Assembly: GCF_030546645.1 (NCBI RefSeq)
Contig: NZ_JAUOTO010000001.1
Location: forward strand, 496,001 to 560,000
DNA length: 64,000 nucleotides
Source of the DNA: Flavitalea plasmicola
GTDB taxonomy: Bacteria; Bacteroidota; Bacteroidia; Chitinophagales; Chitinophagaceae
Direction: 5' to 3'
A model generated the notes under the pieces. The model had not been told where the DNA came from. It saw only the letters and a list, made by a program, of their open reading frames with translations, and did no database searches. The position numbers and the translations under genes are program-made. Shown piece after piece: positions 53,191-64,000 of the stretch (the stretch's first letter is position 1; every line of letters starts with the position of its first letter).

Positions 53191-53219
53191 ACCTTCTGCC
53201 TGATGCAGAAGGTTTTTTT
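53191..53219 (+). terminator. Hairpin terminator after the OmpA-like gene
   Basis: ACCTTCTGC (53191-53199), loop CTGA(T), and GCAGAAGGT (53204-53212) form a 9-bp stem followed by a run of seven T. It ends the plus-strand OmpA-like gene 25 bases after its stop. Confidence 0.93.
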
Positions 53220-53243
53220 CACTCACCTTAAATAGTCTAAGAT

Positions 53244-54098
53244 ATGAAGTGGCTAGGTGACAGGGAAAGCTCCAACGTAGAGGACCGTCGCGGGATATCA
53301 GGCGGACATGTCGCGGCCGGCGGAGGGATCGTCGGTCTGATCATCTACCTGATCTACTCCTTCATGGGCGGAAGCGGCCCGGCTCCGCAAATGCCGCAGA
53401 TGCCCGGCCAGGCGCAGTCGACGGAACAAACGCCGGAACAAAAAGCCGCGGATGACGAGCAGGCGAAATTCGTCAAGGTGGTGCTGGCGGACACAGAAGA
53501 CGTCTGGGGCAAGTTATTTGCTGAGCAGGGAAAAACCTATGAGGATCCTACCCTGGTGCTGTTTCGGGACCAGGTGGAGTCTGCTTGCGGCTTGGCAAAT
53601 TCAGCCGTCGGACCATTTTATTGCCCTGGCGACCACAAGTTGTATTTGGACCTCGCTTTCTGCCAGGAACTTCGGGACCGCTTTAAAGCGCCTGGGGATT
53701 TTGCTGTTGCATATGTCATCGCTCATGAAGTAGGCCACCATATTCAAAACCTCAACGGCACATCGGCAAAAATGGAGCGGCTGCGATCGCAGGTAGGCAA
53801 AACAGAATACAACAAATACTCCGTTAAGTTAGAGCTGCAGGCGGATTTTCTCGCGGGCGTATGGGCGTATCATGCGAATAAGATGAAAAATATTCTTGAG
53901 CCAGGCGATATCGAAGAGGCCTTAAAGGCTGCAAACGCCATCGGCGACGACAGGCTGCAGAAGCAGGCTACGGGGACGGTGGTGCCGGATGCATTTACGC
54001 ATGGGACCTCGGCCCAGCGGGTGTATTGGTTTAAAAAAGGCTTTGAAACGGGAGATGTGAAACAGGGCGATACGTTCAATGATCCTTCACTAAATTAA
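53244..54098 (+). CDS. Neutral zinc metallopeptidase (YpfJ family)
   Basis: A 284-residue protein of the YpfJ/KPN_02809 family. It has a short cytoplasmic start (MKWLGDRESSNVEDRRG), one membrane helix (about 25-45), a Pro/Gln-rich linker (about 48-75) and the peptidase domain (about 80-284). The zinc site HEVGHHIQN (HEXXH) is intact, and the later ELQADFLAGVWA supplies the third ligand region. Further typical segments are GPFYCPGDHKLYLDLAFC and FTHGTSAQRVYWFKKGF. The substrate is unknown; it should act outside the inner membrane. It starts 24 bases after the upstream terminator and has its own terminator, so it is a single-gene unit. Confidence 0.92.
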   Translation: MKWLGDRESSNVEDRRGISGGHVAAGGGIVGLIIYLIYSFMGGSGPAPQMPQMPGQAQSTEQTPEQKAADDEQAKFVKVVLADTEDVWGKLFAEQGKTYEDPTLVLFRDQVESACGLANSAVGPFYCPGDHKLYLDLAFCQELRDRFKAPGDFAVAYVIAHEVGHHIQNLNGTSAKMERLRSQVGKTEYNKYSVKLELQADFLAGVWAYHANKMKNILEPGDIEEALKAANAIGDDRLQKQATGTVVPDAFTHGTSAQRVYWFKKGFETGDVKQGDTFNDPSLN

Positions 54099-54100
54099 AA

Positions 54101-54130
54101 AAGCCCCCCTCGCAAAGCAAGGAGGGCTTT
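54101..54130. terminator. Shared hairpin terminator between zinc peptidase and katG
   Basis: AAGCCCCCCT (54101-54110) pairs with AGGAGGGCTT (54120-54129) with one mismatch, flanked by A and T runs. It lies between the convergent peptidase (ends 54098) and katG (ends 54143) genes and can serve both. Confidence 0.85.
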
Positions 54131-54142
54131 ATATTTGGCAGA

Positions 54143-58068
<3,926 letters not shown>

Positions 58069-58090
58069 TATAACGATAAAAATAAACGAT

Positions 58091-58951
58091 ATGGGAACGA
58101 TCAACCGTCGCCGGTTTCTTGGCAGGATAGCCACAGGGGCGGGCGCTGCCTTTGCCTTGTCTCACCTGCCCTCGCAATTGCTGGCGAACGCCCGGATGCT
58201 GGATATTCCCCTTGGGTTCCAGACATTTCCCATCAGGGATATGCTGGCGAAAGACTTTTCAGGCACCTTAAAAATGATGGCTGCGCAGGGCTACCAGCTC
58301 ACCGAAATGTGTTCGCCGAAAGGATATGCTGACATCGGGTATGGACCGCTTGTAAGCATGAAGACGTCCGACATGCGTAAGATCATCAGCGATGCAGGGC
58401 TCAGCTGCCCCAGCTGCCATTTCGGGTTTCCTGAGTTTGGCAGCGCACTGGATCAAAGTATCGGGTTTGCACATGACCTGGGATTGAGCCAGATGATCTG
58501 TTCCACCTTCTGGCTGCCTAAAACCGCTACCCTAAATGACTATCTCGCTGCGGCAGATCAGCTGAATAGGGCGGCTGAAAAAATAAAAAAGGCCGGCATG
58601 CAGACAGGATTCCACAACCATGATTTTGAATTCCACGCGCTCGACGGCCAGCTGATCTATGATGCGTTGATGAAACGCCTGGACCCTGAGCTTGTAAAAA
58701 TGCAATTTCAGACGGAAGTGATCAACCTCGGATATAAAGCATCCAGATATTTCAATAAATATCCCGGCAGGTTCATCTCCGCACATCTGTCCGACTGGAC
58801 CGCAGACAAAAAGCAGGTACCCGTAGGGCAGGGCGTCATCGACTGGAAAGATTTTTTTGCAGCCGCAAGAACCGGGGGAGTAAAAAACTTCTTTGTGGAA
58901 ATGGACCTGGACAAGTACAAGGACAGCGCCGCATATATCCATTCATTATAA
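58091..58951 (+). CDS. Tat-exported sugar phosphate isomerase/epimerase-like TIM barrel
   Basis: A 286-residue protein of the xylose-isomerase-like TIM barrel (AP_endonuc_2) superfamily. The twin-arginine signal is NRRRFLGRIATGAGAAFALS (residues 5-24); ATG 58091 starts it properly, while a longer in-frame start at 58031 overlaps the previous gene. The barrel shows IPLGFQTFPIRD (strand 1), TGFHNHDFEF (metal and substrate histidines) and FFVEMDLDKY (glutamate near the end). Exported members next to Gfo/Idh oxidoreductases are often linked to keto-sugar breakdown. It lies 22 bases after the oxidoreductase gene and 144 bases before the GH106-type gene. Confidence 0.9.
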   Translation: MGTINRRRFLGRIATGAGAAFALSHLPSQLLANARMLDIPLGFQTFPIRDMLAKDFSGTLKMMAAQGYQLTEMCSPKGYADIGYGPLVSMKTSDMRKIISDAGLSCPSCHFGFPEFGSALDQSIGFAHDLGLSQMICSTFWLPKTATLNDYLAAADQLNRAAEKIKKAGMQTGFHNHDFEFHALDGQLIYDALMKRLDPELVKMQFQTEVINLGYKASRYFNKYPGRFISAHLSDWTADKKQVPVGQGVIDWKDFFAAARTGGVKNFFVEMDLDKYKDSAAYIHSL

Positions 58952-59095
58952 ACCAATCTAACCCATATATGCCGCTGGAATACACTCCTGCGCATGGGAG
59001 GCTCCATTGCCGTCGACCGAATAAAGAATTATGCTTTCTGGCCGGAGGCAAAGGCTACCTTGAATTTTCAATATAACTTGTGGCCGACGATCATT

Positions 59096-62000
59096 ATGAA
59101 AAGACCCCTACTCTGCATAGCCGGCTGGCTGGCATGTCTGCCATTGACGGCACAAAAGCTGGCCTATTCATTGCACACCTCCGATACAATCCCGTATGCC
59201 GCCGTACAAAAAGGCTTCTTAAACCCGCCCGCCGAAGCAAGGCTGAGATGCTATTGGTGGTGGCTGAACAGCATGGCCACCAAAGCGTCCATCACCCGCG
59301 ACCTGGAGCAAATGAAGGCAAAAGGCTATGGGGGCGCGTCCATTGTAGACGCCGGGAGCTCGAACTACGAGGTGGCACATAAAACCAAGGCGGGCCCTGT
59401 ATTCATGAGCCCGGCCTGGATGGAACTATACAGGCATGCCGTGAAGGAAGCCCAGCGACTTGGCATAGAGCTGAGCGTCAACGTGCAAAGCGGCTGGAAC
59501 CCTGGTGGTCCGACCATCACCCCGGAGCTGGCCTTAAAAGCGATCACTTATTCAGAGCTAACGGTACAAGGTGGCCGCAAAATACAGGTGACACTGCCGC
59601 AGCCGCCATTCAAGCTGCTGTACACGGACATCGTGGTGCAGGCGTTCAAACAGCCCGCCGGCATGCCATTGAAGGACAGCGCCATCAAAAATTGGGGTAT
59701 TAAATCATTCAATCAGTCTTTTGGTTTCAGGGGAACTTACCCTTTGTATAAATTACGCGAAGAATATCCCGGTGCAGAAAGTAAAGAAGGTATTAGAAAA
59801 GACGGGATCATTGATCTCACAGCCCAATGTAAGGACGGCGTATTGACCTGGGAAGCGCCGGAAGGTACCTGGACAGTCATCCGGTATGGATGGACCTGCA
59901 CAGGCGCCAGCACATCCACCAGCAGTGATGGATGGAGCGGACTATCGCTTGATCACCTGAACCCGCAGGCATTTAAAAAATTCAGCGACGATGTGATTAT
60001 TCCCCTGATAAATAACGCTCGGGCCGCAGGTAACAGCGTTCATTTTTTGCAAACCGACAGCTGGGAAATGGGCAATGTAGGCTGGACAAATGACTTCCCT
60101 GCAGAATTTAAGAGATTCAGAGGTTATGACCTGCGGCCTTACCTGCCTGTCCTCACCGGGCGCATAGTAGAAACAGTCGACCAGAGTGACCGCTTCCTGC
60201 ATGACTATAGGCAGACGGTGGGCGATTGTATCGCGACCTACCATTATCAGCTCTTCAGCGACCTGGCGCATGCCAATGGCATGGGCATTCATCCCGAATC
60301 GGGAGGACCGCATTCCGCCCCTGTCGACGCCCTGAAAGTAATGGCCATCAGTGACTTTCCGCAGGGTGAGTTCTGGGCCACTTCCAATACCCATAGAATA
60401 AAAGATGATGAAAGGCTGGCCGTAAAGCAAAGCGCCAGTGTCGCGCATACGAATGGTAAAAGATTTGTTGGCGCGGAAGGCCCTACCACCATCGGTCCGC
60501 AATGGGAGCGGGCTCCCAGAGAGCTGAAGGCCAACATCGACCGGGTATTCTGCTCGGGCGTGAACAGGATCGTGTGGCATACTTTCACTTCCTCACCCAA
60601 AGAATTCGGTCTCCCTGGGAACGAATATTTTGCCGGCACTCACCTGAATCCCAATGTCACCTGGTGGAAACAGGCGGGCGATTTTATCAGCTATCTCAAC
60701 AGGTGCAGTTACCTTTTGTCACAGGGCCTGTTTGTGGCCGACGTCCTGTATTACTATGGCGATGATGTTCCTTCTTTTGTCTTTATAAAAGAAGATGTCA
60801 AAGACCTGGCATTTGGCCATGATTGGGATAAATGTTCGAAGCAAGCGCTGTTGAACAGGGTCTCCGTAAAAGACAGCCAGCTGCAGTTCCCCGATGGCAT
60901 GCGCTACCGCCTGTTGGTGCTGCCGGACGAAAATGCCATTGACCTCGCTGTATTGCGCAAACTGGAAACACTGGTAAAGGATGGATTGACCATCGTGGCG
61001 CCACGCCCGGCGAAAGCTACCTCGCTGACAGGCTTTCCTGCCGCCGATAAGGAGATCAATGCCATCGCAGCGCGTATGTGGGGTAATATCGACGGCGTTA
61101 CGATCACGGAGAATAAATATGGCAAAGGAAGCGTGATCTTCGGCAAAGACGTCAACACCGTGTTGAAAGAGCAGAATGCGCTGCCCGACTTCTCGTTCAC
61201 CAGCACACGGGAAAACACGGCGCTGGATTATATTCATCGCACCGGGGAAGGAATGGATATTTATTTTGTGGCCAACCGCTTTGGCAAAAGAGCGATCAAT
61301 GATTTCGAGTTCCGGTATGACCCTTCCCTTCCCGACCGGTACGAGCAGGTGGAATGCGCATTCAGGGTGAAAGGCATGACGCCGGAGCTATGGGACCCTA
61401 TGACAGGGCAGATGGAGGAAATAGTCACCTGGCGGGAAGAAAATGGCCGCATATTTATTCCCCTCTACCTCGAGCCGGAAGGATCCCGGTTTATCGTGTT
61501 CCGGAAAAAGACCCCATCCCCCCATGTTATTAAACTGGTCAAAGATGGCAGATCACTCTTTCCCGGAAATGAATACAAGGACACAGACAGGCCCATGATC
61601 GAGATCTTTAAAACAGGTGCCAGCACTTCCTCCGTTACATCGGCGCCGGGAAATTATACCCTTACCTGGTCCGACGGGAAAACAAGCACGGTCACCTGCA
61701 CCCAGCCCAATACGGTATTGCCCATGACGGGCACATGGCAGATCAGTTTTGACACCGCCTGGGGCGGCCCGGCACAGATCCAGACGGATACACTGCAGTC
61801 ATGGACAGCTTTTAAAGACTCAGGTATCAAATTTTATTCCGGTACAGCGATCTATAGGAAGCGCTTCACCCTCAGCGGGGACTATGATAAGGAGAAGAAA
61901 GCAGTGCTGGACCTGGGAAATGTGCTGGAAATGGCGTCGGTCTCCGTCAATGGACATAAAATGGCCGTACGGTGGTGTGCACCGTTCCAGTTTGATATTA

Positions 62001-62221
62001 CGCCATATGTTCATGCCGGCGACAATCAGTTGGAAGTGGAAGTAGTAAATCTCTGGCCCAATCGTCTCATCGGAGACGGCAGATTGCCGCAGGAGCAAAG
62101 ACGCACGCAAACAAATATCAAAAAATTTGAACAGCCTGGTTCCGAAAAGTACCTGAGGGAATCCGGACTGCTGGGCCCGGTGACGCTGCGGTTTTATCCA
62201 AGGGAAAACATAAGTTATTGA
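59096..62221 (+). CDS. GH106-type alpha-L-rhamnosidase-like glycoside hydrolase
   Basis: A 1041-residue exported enzyme. ATG 59096 starts the signal peptide (MKRPLLCIAGWLACLPLTAQ); an in-frame upstream ATG at 58994 would add a non-signal leader. The N-terminal TIM barrel has the family start RLRCYWWWLNSMATKASITRDLEQMK, then GIELSVNVQSGWNPGGPTI and LQTDSWEMGNVGWT; this matches the Glyco_hydro_106 family, known for alpha-L-rhamnosidases that need calcium. The C-terminal beta-sandwich domain (about 900-1025) contains LDLGNVLEMASVSVNGHKM and HAGDNQLEVEVVNLWPNRL, a sugar-binding jelly roll. It may finish the pathway begun by the two exported enzymes upstream, but the 144-base gap leaves room for its own promoter. 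Confidence 0.88.
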   Translation: MKRPLLCIAGWLACLPLTAQKLAYSLHTSDTIPYAAVQKGFLNPPAEARLRCYWWWLNSMATKASITRDLEQMKAKGYGGASIVDAGSSNYEVAHKTKAGPVFMSPAWMELYRHAVKEAQRLGIELSVNVQSGWNPGGPTITPELALKAITYSELTVQGGRKIQVTLPQPPFKLLYTDIVVQAFKQPAGMPLKDSAIKNWGIKSFNQSFGFRGTYPLYKLREEYPGAESKEGIRKDGIIDLTAQCKDGVLTWEAPEGTWTVIRYGWTCTGASTSTSSDGWSGLSLDHLNPQAFKKFSDDVIIPLINNARAAGNSVHFLQTDSWEMGNVGWTNDFPAEFKRFRGYDLRPYLPVLTGRIVETVDQSDRFLHDYRQTVGDCIATYHYQLFSDLAHANGMGIHPESGGPHSAPVDALKVMAISDFPQGEFWATSNTHRIKDDERLAVKQSASVAHTNGKRFVGAEGPTTIGPQWERAPRELKANIDRVFCSGVNRIVWHTFTSSPKEFGLPGNEYFAGTHLNPNVTWWKQAGDFISYLNRCSYLLSQGLFVADVLYYYGDDVPSFVFIKEDVKDLAFGHDWDKCSKQALLNRVSVKDSQLQFPDGMRYRLLVLPDENAIDLAVLRKLETLVKDGLTIVAPRPAKATSLTGFPAADKEINAIAARMWGNIDGVTITENKYGKGSVIFGKDVNTVLKEQNALPDFSFTSTRENTALDYIHRTGEGMDIYFVANRFGKRAINDFEFRYDPSLPDRYEQVECAFRVKGMTPELWDPMTGQMEEIVTWREENGRIFIPLYLEPEGSRFIVFRKKTPSPHVIKLVKDGRSLFPGNEYKDTDRPMIEIFKTGASTSSVTSAPGNYTLTWSDGKTSTVTCTQPNTVLPMTGTWQISFDTAWGGPAQIQTDTLQSWTAFKDSGIKFYSGTAIYRKRFTLSGDYDKEKKAVLDLGNVLEMASVSVNGHKMAVRWCAPFQFDITPYVHAGDNQLEVEVVNLWPNRLIGDGRLPQEQRRTQTNIKKFEQPGSEKYLRESGLLGPVTLRFYPRENISY

Positions 62222-62274
62222 GTATTATTATATTATATTGTAGGTGTAATTTTAGGAATGCCATTGTTTTTATT

Positions 62275-62290
62275 AGTTATAATTATAACT
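62275..62290. promoter_or_regulatory. Perfect AT-rich palindrome before the ATPase gene
   Basis: AGTTATAATTATAACT is a perfect 16-base palindrome 44 bases before the ATPase start. A related half (AGTTATAAATATAATTATAA) follows at 62315-62334. The surrounding 110 bases are extremely AT-rich. It is probably an operator or promoter element, but AT-richness makes chance symmetry more likely than for the GC-containing sites. Confidence 0.45.
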
Positions 62291-62333
62291 ATAATAAACG
62301 TAATTTCGTGTAATAGTTATAAATATAATTATA

Positions 62334-63554
62334 ATGATTTTCCCAGAGACAATTTCAAGAGCTACCTACATCGATCGAATAAAGCCTTTCGTCAGAAAAA
62401 GCCTGATTAAAGTATTGTCCGGGCAGCGTAGGGTAGGGAAAAGTTATTTGCTCTTCCAGATCATCAGCTTCATACAATCGCTCGATCCCCGCGCGAACAT
62501 CATTTATATCAATAAGGAAGACTTTCAATTCGATATGATCAGGGATGCCGCCAGCCTTCATGAATATATTCTTTCCAAATCTAAAACTGACATTCACAAT
62601 TATATCTTCATTGATGAAGTCCAGGATATCGCAGAATTTGAGAAGACCTTGCGTTCCCTTCTTCTTGACGAGAATAATGACCTCTATGTTACTGGAAGTA
62701 ATGCCAACTTGCTTTCCGGAGAGTTAGCCACTTATTTAAGCGGTCGTTATATTGAATTTAAAGTGTATAGTTTGTCCTATTCTGAATTTCTTCATTTTCA
62801 TAAATTGAATGATAATGCACCTGCCCTTGAATCCTATATCAAATTCGGAGGGTTGCCTTACCTGATCCACCTGGGACTTACCGACACTTCCTTGGAATAC
62901 CTGTACAGCATCTATAATACAATAGTATATAGAGATGTTGTAACTCGATATAGTTTACGCAATAACCAGTTCCTTGAAAAACTAATAGAGTTCCTTGCCG
63001 ATAATATTGGAAGCCTGTTTTCCGCCAAACGCATCAGCGATTTCCTGAAATCCCAGCATACAAACATGCCTCCTAACCAGATTCAGCAATATTGCGCTCA
63101 TCTTGCTAATGCTTTTATTATTCATGAAGTAAACCGTTACGATCTTATTGGTCGGAAAATATTCGAGATCGGGAGCAAATTTTATTTTGAAAATACTGGC
63201 ATACGGAATGTAATAATAGGATATAAGATCAAAGACAGAGGTAAACTTTTGGAGAATATAGTTTACAATCAATTGCTTTATTTGGGCTATGATGTCAAGG
63301 TGGGCTCATTCCATGCGCAGGAAATTGATTTCGTTTGCGAACGAGACAACGAACGCCTATACATCCAGGTAGCCTTGCGCCTGGACGGACAGGCAACGAT
63401 TGAACGGGAATTCGGCAATTTGCTGGCTATATCAGATAACTATCCCAAAATTGTAATAAGTGAAGATCATTTTAGCGGAAATACCTACCAGGGGATCAGA
63501 CATATGCAGATACGGGATTTTTTGTTGGTCAAGTCTCCTTTCGAAACAACATAG
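62334..63554 (+). CDS. AAA-family ATPase with DUF4143 C-terminal domain
   Basis: A 406-residue protein. The N-terminal P-loop ATPase has Walker A GQRRVGKS (about residues 30-37) and Walker B IFIDEVQ (about 90-96), followed by sensor TGSNANLLSGEL. Residues about 205-290 form a winged-helix-like linker, and about 300-390 a DUF4143 domain of the PD-(D/E)XK-like fold (EIDFVCERDNERLYIQVALRL has the D..xVx pattern of nuclease-like sites). These proteins are widespread in Bacteroidota and archaea, possibly toxin-antitoxin or repair-like; the function is not known. The gene is more AT-rich than its neighbours to the left, which suggests transfer. Its 3' end overlaps the convergent flippase gene by 26 bases. 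Confidence 0.9.
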   Translation: MIFPETISRATYIDRIKPFVRKSLIKVLSGQRRVGKSYLLFQIISFIQSLDPRANIIYINKEDFQFDMIRDAASLHEYILSKSKTDIHNYIFIDEVQDIAEFEKTLRSLLLDENNDLYVTGSNANLLSGELATYLSGRYIEFKVYSLSYSEFLHFHKLNDNAPALESYIKFGGLPYLIHLGLTDTSLEYLYSIYNTIVYRDVVTRYSLRNNQFLEKLIEFLADNIGSLFSAKRISDFLKSQHTNMPPNQIQQYCAHLANAFIIHEVNRYDLIGRKIFEIGSKFYFENTGIRNVIIGYKIKDRGKLLENIVYNQLLYLGYDVKVGSFHAQEIDFVCERDNERLYIQVALRLDGQATIEREFGNLLAISDNYPKIVISEDHFSGNTYQGIRHMQIRDFLLVKSPFETT

Positions 63555-64000
63555 CTCTTAAACGCCCCCATTCGAAGTAATAAGCGATAAACGCAAACAG
63601 GAAAAACAACAAGTTGCCGATATAGATATTCCGGTGAAATACATAGGCGGATAGATAAACGAGGAGAATGGATAATAGGATATAAGTGAGATTCTTTTTG
63701 GTATGATAGGGGATAGGGTGGTTCTTTTGACCCAAAATGTAGGATAGGATCATCATGGTCGAATAGGCAAAGAAGGAAGCCCAGGCGGAGGCCATATAAC
63801 TATATCGGGGAATAAATGCCACGTTTAATAGAATGGTGACGATAGCTCCTATCCCTGATATGTATAGACCGTAGCGAGTTTGATCCGACAGCTTATACCA
63901 TACGGAAAGATTCATATAAATACCTAAACTGACATAGCCAAACAGCAGCGGGGGGACGACATCTAAACCTACCCAATAAGATTTGTTGATATAATACTTT
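63529..64000 (-). CDS. Polysaccharide flippase (Wzx/MOP family), C-terminal part
   Basis: The minus-strand frame is open to the right-hand edge, giving 156 residues of the C-terminus of an oligosaccharide flippase; its start lies beyond the window. The visible part contains about four membrane helices: VVPPLLFGYVSLGIYMNLSV, then GAIVTILLNVAFIPRYSYMA, SFFAYSTMMILSYIL and YILLSILLVYLSAYVF. The block RYSYMASAWASFFAY is typical of MATE-like Wzx proteins, which move lipid-linked O-antigen or exopolysaccharide units across the inner membrane. A surface-polysaccharide gene cluster probably continues to the right. The coding sequence is AT-rich (23 G or C in bases 63661-63720). Confidence 0.85.
   Translation of the reverse strand, partial: KYYINKSYWVGLDVVPPLLFGYVSLGIYMNLSVWYKLSDQTRYGLYISGIGAIVTILLNVAFIPRYSYMASAWASFFAYSTMMILSYILGQKNHPIPYHTKKNLTYILLSILLVYLSAYVFHRNIYIGNLLFFLFAFIAYYFEWGRLRAMLFRKET

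Noticed and set aside
62315-62334. Second AT-rich half-palindrome before the ATPase gene as an independent operator
   Set aside because: Symmetry is imperfect, and the region is so AT-rich that partial palindromes are expected.

Overview
The window comes from a member of the Bacteroidota, most likely a Chitinophagaceae-type soil or rhizosphere bacterium (genus not determinable from sequence alone). The reasons are two SusC/SusD pairs, a sigma/FecR/TonB-receptor signalling set, a DUF4249 lipoprotein, a triple-tyrosine propeller regulator, many exported glycoside hydrolases and promoter-like TAnnTTTG elements. I recognised no tRNA, rRNA, CRISPR array, insertion sequence or prophage gene. The only gene-free stretch over 300 bases is 37997-38308.

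Layout. (1) 3-9707, plus strand: the tail of a glycan-uptake locus. It holds a SusC C-terminus cut by the window edge, SusD, a seven-heme exported cytochrome c, a membrane-anchored propeller/LuxR regulator, a GH5 glucanase with a carbohydrate-binding module, and a small exported unknown. (2) 9696-15032, minus strand: metal-dependent amidohydrolase, polysaccharide deacetylase, L,D-transpeptidase lipoprotein, a small unknown and an MFS transporter. An AraC regulator diverges from the MFS gene (15119-16009) and an ABC-type FtsX permease follows on the minus strand. (3) 18523-34497: a LacI-family regulator faces a tightly packed eight-gene operon across a perfect 14-bp palindrome. The operon is GH109-type enzyme, nagB-like deaminase, GH20 hexosaminidase, SusC, SusD, a GH88+SGNH+amidohydrolase triple fusion, a hexuronate-type MFS transporter and a NagX/DUF5009 membrane protein. 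Together they predict import and dismantling of a glycan made of N-acetylhexosamine and uronic acid, such as glycosaminoglycan-like oligosaccharides. No polysaccharide lyase is in view. (4) 34537-40090: an AHSA1/ArsR pair with two tandem operator palindromes, two exported proteins of unknown role, a GH43 lipoprotein with an operator-like site over its promoter, and two small housekeeping-type genes. (5) 40199-47266: ECF sigma factor, FecR, STN-type TonB receptor and DUF4249 lipoprotein, then a GMC oxidoreductase. (6) 47275-56380: membrane acyltransferase-like protein, DUF4382 lipoprotein, small exported protein, rhomboid-family protein with Thr at the nucleophile position, DUF5996 protein, altered OmpA-like lipoprotein, zinc metallopeptidase and katG, with three clear hairpin terminators. 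(7) 56527-62221: Tat-exported Gfo/Idh/MocA oxidoreductase, Tat-exported sugar isomerase-like TIM barrel and a large GH106-type hydrolase, probably a second sugar-processing unit. (8) 62222-64000: an AT-richer end with an AAA/DUF4143 ATPase and the 3' part of a polysaccharide flippase, probably the edge of a surface-polysaccharide locus.

The strongest leads are the triple-enzyme fusion and its operon, the heme-rich cytochrome inside a SusC/D operon, the Thr-for-Ser rhomboid, the ArsR double operator, and the OmpA-like protein that seems to have lost its peptidoglycan-binding residues.
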